NCBI GenBank assembly: GCA_033557675.1
Contig: JAWQRM010000088.1
Span: 1 to 31,383 of the forward strand
Reading direction: 5' to 3'
Length of the DNA: 31,383 bases
Source: Coptodactyla brooksi
Lineage: Eukaryota > Arthropoda > Insecta > Coleoptera > Scarabaeidae
The notes beneath the pieces are model-generated. The model was not told where the DNA came from. It made no database searches and saw only the letters and a list, made by a program, of their open reading frames with translations. Shown one piece after another: positions 28,255 to 31,383 of the stretch (its first letter is position 1; each line of letters begins with the position of its first letter). The position numbers and the translations under genes are program-made.

Positions 28255-28530
28255 GAAAATGTATCTGCTTATAATATTTATGATAAGATAGATTGTTTTC
28301 CGTGTAATGCAAAAATACGCTCTTAGGTGAAAGCAATATTTGCAATCTTTATCTTGACTAGCCTTTTCCATTACAAGCTCACAAAATTCCATTCCTTCGG
28401 ATATTATCCTCGGGAAATATCTGACTTTTTCCATACTTAAAGCACTTATAACCCTGCATGCGCAAAACTTGGACAGTTTTATTGCACACACCCAGTTCCT
28501 CGGCAAATTGTCCATTTGATTTTGATATAA
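28255..28530 (-). pseudogene. Tc1/mariner-superfamily transposase, central fragment
   Basis: In two minus-strand frames: FAEELGVCNKTVQVLRMQGY then KCFKYGKSQIFPEDNIRR, joined by frameshift to MEFCELVMEKASQDKDCKYC and a degraded AYFCITR. This is the linker plus start of the catalytic domain of the same broad group as 3369-3960 (pattern: RRxxFCxWxxEKxxxDxxFxxxILFTDEAxF). The TDE box is destroyed. No other part of this element is present nearby. Confidence 0.6.
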
Positions 28531-28629
28531 CTTCAACAATCAATATATAAACCAATGCGACTTCGAGTCATGAAGAGGTTAAGCCAATTGAGGATAGATC
28601 AAACAATAAAATATACTAAACAATTTAAA

Positions 28630-28985
28630 ATTCAAAGATCAACACCACGCGCATGACGCCTATGGCATGCACAATGGCTCAAGAGTTAGAGTGGCATTAC
28701 GTAAAAGTGATTGTAGTACTAGTAAAAAACGTTGTGCTTTAACAACTCGTGCCTTGGAGGATTCTCACATTTTTGATTTTGATAATATAAAAATTTTAGA
28801 TTGTAATCGTTCTTTGAGTAACAGATTGTCATTGGAAATGTTATATAAACTTAACGGAGGGAACAGTTAACTTCAAAATAGATGTGGATGGTCTTACGAG
28901 TAGTAACATTTATTCCTTAATTTTTCACATAGACAAAAATAGAAATTTAAATTCAAATTCCCCGCCTTCTTCTATCGGTATGTTA
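28630..28985 (+). pseudogene. Penelope-like element, end of GIY-YIG endonuclease domain
   Basis: The frame 28667-28870 reads KKRCALTTRALEDSHIFDFD followed by NIKILDCNRSLSNRLSLEML, then YKLNGG and, in the next frame, NFKIDVDGLTSS with LIFHIDKN. This is the C-terminal half of the PLE GIY-YIG domain (pattern: ALxxHxxxxxHxFDFDNxxILDxExxxxxRxxxEMxxI). The Arg and Glu of this box (RLSLEM) are retained. The GIY and YIG motifs and the reverse transcriptase are missing upstream. It differs from the copy at 6761-6991, so a separate PLE lineage is likely. Confidence 0.65.
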
Positions 28986-29445
28986 CTCACATTTTAGTGG
29001 AATTTAGTTGGTTGTATAGGTTGTCGGTTGGTAACGTTAACATCTGTACTTGCGTTTGAACCGGTGTGGTTATTTTTCTTGCACAAGCCATATGCATCGT
29101 GCACGTGGTGTTGATCTTTGATTAAGTGTAATCATTTCAAAGGTGATGGTGCAGATAGGCGGAAGTACTACGGTTTTCGCTACTGATGGTGCTGGGGTAC
29201 TTTGGTGTATGTATAAGTTGTGTAGTGTAAGACTTTTTCGATATTTTGGTCATAATTCCCGTAATACATGAACATTTTTATACCAATCAGGCTTGAATCT
29301 CAAACACTTTTCGAGAGCTGTAGAGCACTGAAAATTCAATTATTATTGATTATTCATAAGTTGAAATATAAATAAATAATTTAATTAATCTGTAAATACT
29401 AAAATAATTTTAATGGATACTAATCAGATTTCAAGATCTTACATG
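28986..29445. other. Unassigned; possibly PLE 3' sequence, then AT-rich DNA
   Basis: GT-rich to about 29230 and AT-rich afterwards. No hammerhead or coding motif was found. Confidence 0.35.
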
Positions 29446-29870
29446 CTAAAGAAGCCATGCTAGTATGAATATATGCGTAGAGAGCAAACAGCGTTGGTGC
29501 CTTGTTCTCTTTATTGAAATGGACGTAGGAAAACTGGAAGTTACGACTGTAACACTTGGACGAATGAGTCTTTCACTGGACGATTCCCGGAGGAACAAAA
29601 CTCGGACTGCGCCGTCCAACAGCCGCACGATGACTCCTGTGGGAGACCTGCTTCTTAGGCGGCAAAATAACACAGATTAATTATCGCTGTCATCCCCCGT
29701 TACTTCTCAATGGATAAACTATATTTAACAATTAACTCTGACAGATGCTTTAATCAGAGTTTCTCCCGGCGAATATTCCCGGAATTACCTAACCCCCAAT
29801 CGGCGGCGCCTTTCCCATTTGTCTGGATTATTTTATTCTGGATGACATATCGATAAATGAAATTGGAGCA
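29446..29870. other. GC-richer island, open on both strands (29465-29680 plus, 29446-29673 minus)
   Basis: Composition is coding-like or conserved-noncoding-like. The plus frame ends in an RRNKTRTAPSNSRTMTPVGD segment that does not look random but matches nothing I can name. The stretch 29750-29860 (CTCCCGGCGAATATTCCCGG; CCAATCGGCGGCGCC) has no long frame. It may be a host exon plus regulatory DNA; low confidence. Confidence 0.3.
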
Positions 29871-30595
29871 TCGTATAGCATTTCTAATCCGACAATTAGA
29901 TAGTAATGTTTATAATATTATTTATGGTTCATTAAACAATTTCTCATAAAGATTAAGCTATTATAAAATCTAGCAGAAAGTATAATGAGAACTAGCAACT
30001 ATATGGCGAGAAAGAAATACAACAATAGATTAAAATTCTATACTGTTCTAACGAGGAAGTGGCAGAATAAACAGAAATGATTTTAATTTGTATGCCAGTA
30101 TCTACAGCTTGTTCTTTATTAGAAACATCACGAACGTAATACCTCTCCTTTTATTCTGGCTGAATAAATTAATCTGTTGCTCACAAACACCTCGTCTCAA
30201 ATGTAGTACTGGCGTCGCGATGCTACCATCTTGAATGGATACAAATAGTCGAGAGAGTTAATGCCAAGTAATGAATACATTTTACAACATTACGGTTCGG
30301 ATTATACGCCAACTATCAAGTTCAGCTCAGGAGGACATCAATCTAGTCACCCTCGCTTCTTTCATCGCCCAAGATCTGTCCCTACGGAGGCGAAAGGGAG
30401 AAAGGGGACGAAAGCTCCTCTCTTCCTGATTTTAAATATTTAACAGACTAAATTCTGTTTTATAATTGATATTATAAATTGTAATTTGTAACAGTGGTGA
30501 GCGCTGTCAACGTAAACAAGATTTAGTCGTCATACATTGTTTATTAAAAATCTTATTTTAATCAATTATTCATTATAAGGTCAAATCATAAAATA
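29871..30595. other. Unassigned; GC-richer patch at 30180-30440
   Basis: The open frame 30261-30443 (plus) shows no domain. Its end, GGGAGAAAGGGGACGAAAGC, loosely resembles 20992-21010. The remainder is AT-rich and featureless up to the TA bordering the mariner. Confidence 0.35.
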
Positions 30596-31383
30596 TTGAG
30601 TTGTTTGGAAAGTATTTTCGTTTTTTGTTTTTCGCAGCAGAGGCGTTAATTAGCAAACTTCATTCTAAAACGTATATGCATTGTATATTCTGACAGCTGA
30701 CGTTGCAAAGTTTATGTGTGAAAATATTTGTTCGGTTCTGTGCAATTGTTTTCTTTTTGTGTCTTATGAAACATTGAGAATCAAAAATCGCATTTTTGGT
30801 ACATTTTGATTTTTTTATTACCAAAAATGCCCTTCAAGAATTAGTCGATGTGTACGGAGAATCTATATTTACAGAATGCCAGTGTCAAAATTGGTTTGTC
30901 AAATTTTTTACAAAAGTTTATAAAATTTTTTGCAAGTTTGCAAAATTTTTGGGAGCTCTTTTCCAAATTTTTTGCAAATTGATTTGCAAAACATTTTGCA
31001 AAAATTTGTAAAATTTTTAGTAGCTCATTCCAAAATTTTTAGGAGAATACCACGATGAATTGTAATGTGTACTATCATCAACTGGACAAATTGCATGATT
31101 AACTCAAACAGAAAAGGCCAGAATTCATCGATAGAGAAGGTATAGTCTTCCACCAAGATAATGCAAGACCGCACACCATTGGTAACTCGCCAAACGCTTT
31201 TGCAGCTTGAATGGGATGTATTACCATACTTTCATATTCTCCAAATAAGTAATAATGTGGCACCTGCCGATTATTACTTATTTCGGGCTCTACAAGTTTT
31301 TTTGGGAGTCAAAAAAAACCTTTACTTCAAATGAAACCCTCAAAAATGACTTGGATCAGTTGTTTGCCAGCAAGGATCAGAAG
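30596..31383 (+). mobile_element. mariner element, internally deleted, cut by window end
   Basis: Starts TTGAGTTGTTTGGAAAGTAT after TA (30594-30595), matching the right end of the copy at 24259-25029. The 5' untranslated part (CATTCTAAAACGTATATGCA; TGACAGCTGACG) is also shared. The transposase begins degraded (ALQELVDVYGESIFTECQCQ, NWF), then breaks into an AAATTTTTTGCAA-rich tract (30900-31045), and resumes as CTATCATCAACTGGAC (YYHQLDKL), HQDNARPHTIGNSP (catalytic Asp of QDNARPH present) and PADYYLFRALQVFLG. Frameshifts and the deletion make it inactive. The 71-codon frame 30796-31011 is part of this remnant. Confidence 0.8.

Noticed and set aside
1..31383. CRISPR arrays, tRNA, rRNA, bacterial operons, LTR retrotransposons, telomeric repeats
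   Set aside because: No regularly spaced repeats, cloverleaf sequences, rRNA motifs, paired LTRs with primer-binding site, or TTAGG arrays were seen.

Overview
This is eukaryotic, AT-rich DNA, almost certainly from an arthropod and most likely an insect. No intact host gene, tRNA, rRNA, operon or CRISPR array could be recognised. What can be identified is a graveyard of decayed, often nested transposable elements on both strands. The families are Penelope-like elements (PLEs) with hammerhead-ribozyme remnants, Tc1/mariner-superfamily DNA transposons of several lineages, three piggyBac-type transposases, one hAT transposase and two non-LTR retrotransposon reverse transcriptase fragments. This mix, with mariner and piggyBac copies beside GC-richer unique islands, is typical of insect genomes. 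The order cannot be fixed from sequence alone; the GC-richer islands in AT-rich DNA are weakly suggestive of Hymenoptera (inference).

Layout. 1-1.3 kb: an N-terminal transposase helix-turn-helix fragment (minus) and a PLE piece (minus). 1.76-2.47 kb: a GC-richer island with an unrecognised open frame. 2.87-4.23 kb: a Tc1/mariner-like element with long inverted repeats, abutting the end of a second one (4.23-4.70 kb). 4.8-8.1 kb: PLE pieces, a pre-miRNA-like hairpin (5.27-5.36 kb), a GIY-YIG endonuclease fragment and a LINE reverse transcriptase remnant. 8.4-9.0 kb: a Tc1 transposase C-terminus and another PLE piece. 9.2-9.9 kb: a GC-richer island with a CTCF-like site. 10.4-13.5 kb: two piggyBac remnants. 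15.1-15.9 kb: a LINE interrupted by a small head-to-head PLE insertion with a 13-bp target-site duplication. 17.1-18.0 kb: another Tc1/mariner-superfamily transposase containing a perfect snap-back palindrome. 21.5-22.7 kb: a nearly complete but broken piggyBac transposase. 24.26-25.03 kb: an internally deleted mariner with both termini. 25.9-27.8 kb: a hAT transposase whose zinc finger is split by an insert. 28.3-29.0 kb: transposase and PLE fragments. 30.6 kb to the end: a second mariner of the same deleted subfamily.

No product here can be expected to work. Every recognised transposase or reverse transcriptase carries stops, frameshifts or large deletions. The liveliest signals are structural: one PLE ribozyme with an intact catalytic core, a 13-bp target-site duplication around an inverted PLE dimer, a long hairpin at 5.3 kb, several perfect snap-back palindromes that look like template-switch scars, and a strong insulator-type (CTCF) motif in a non-repetitive island. 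All family assignments are by eye from translated motifs, with no database search.
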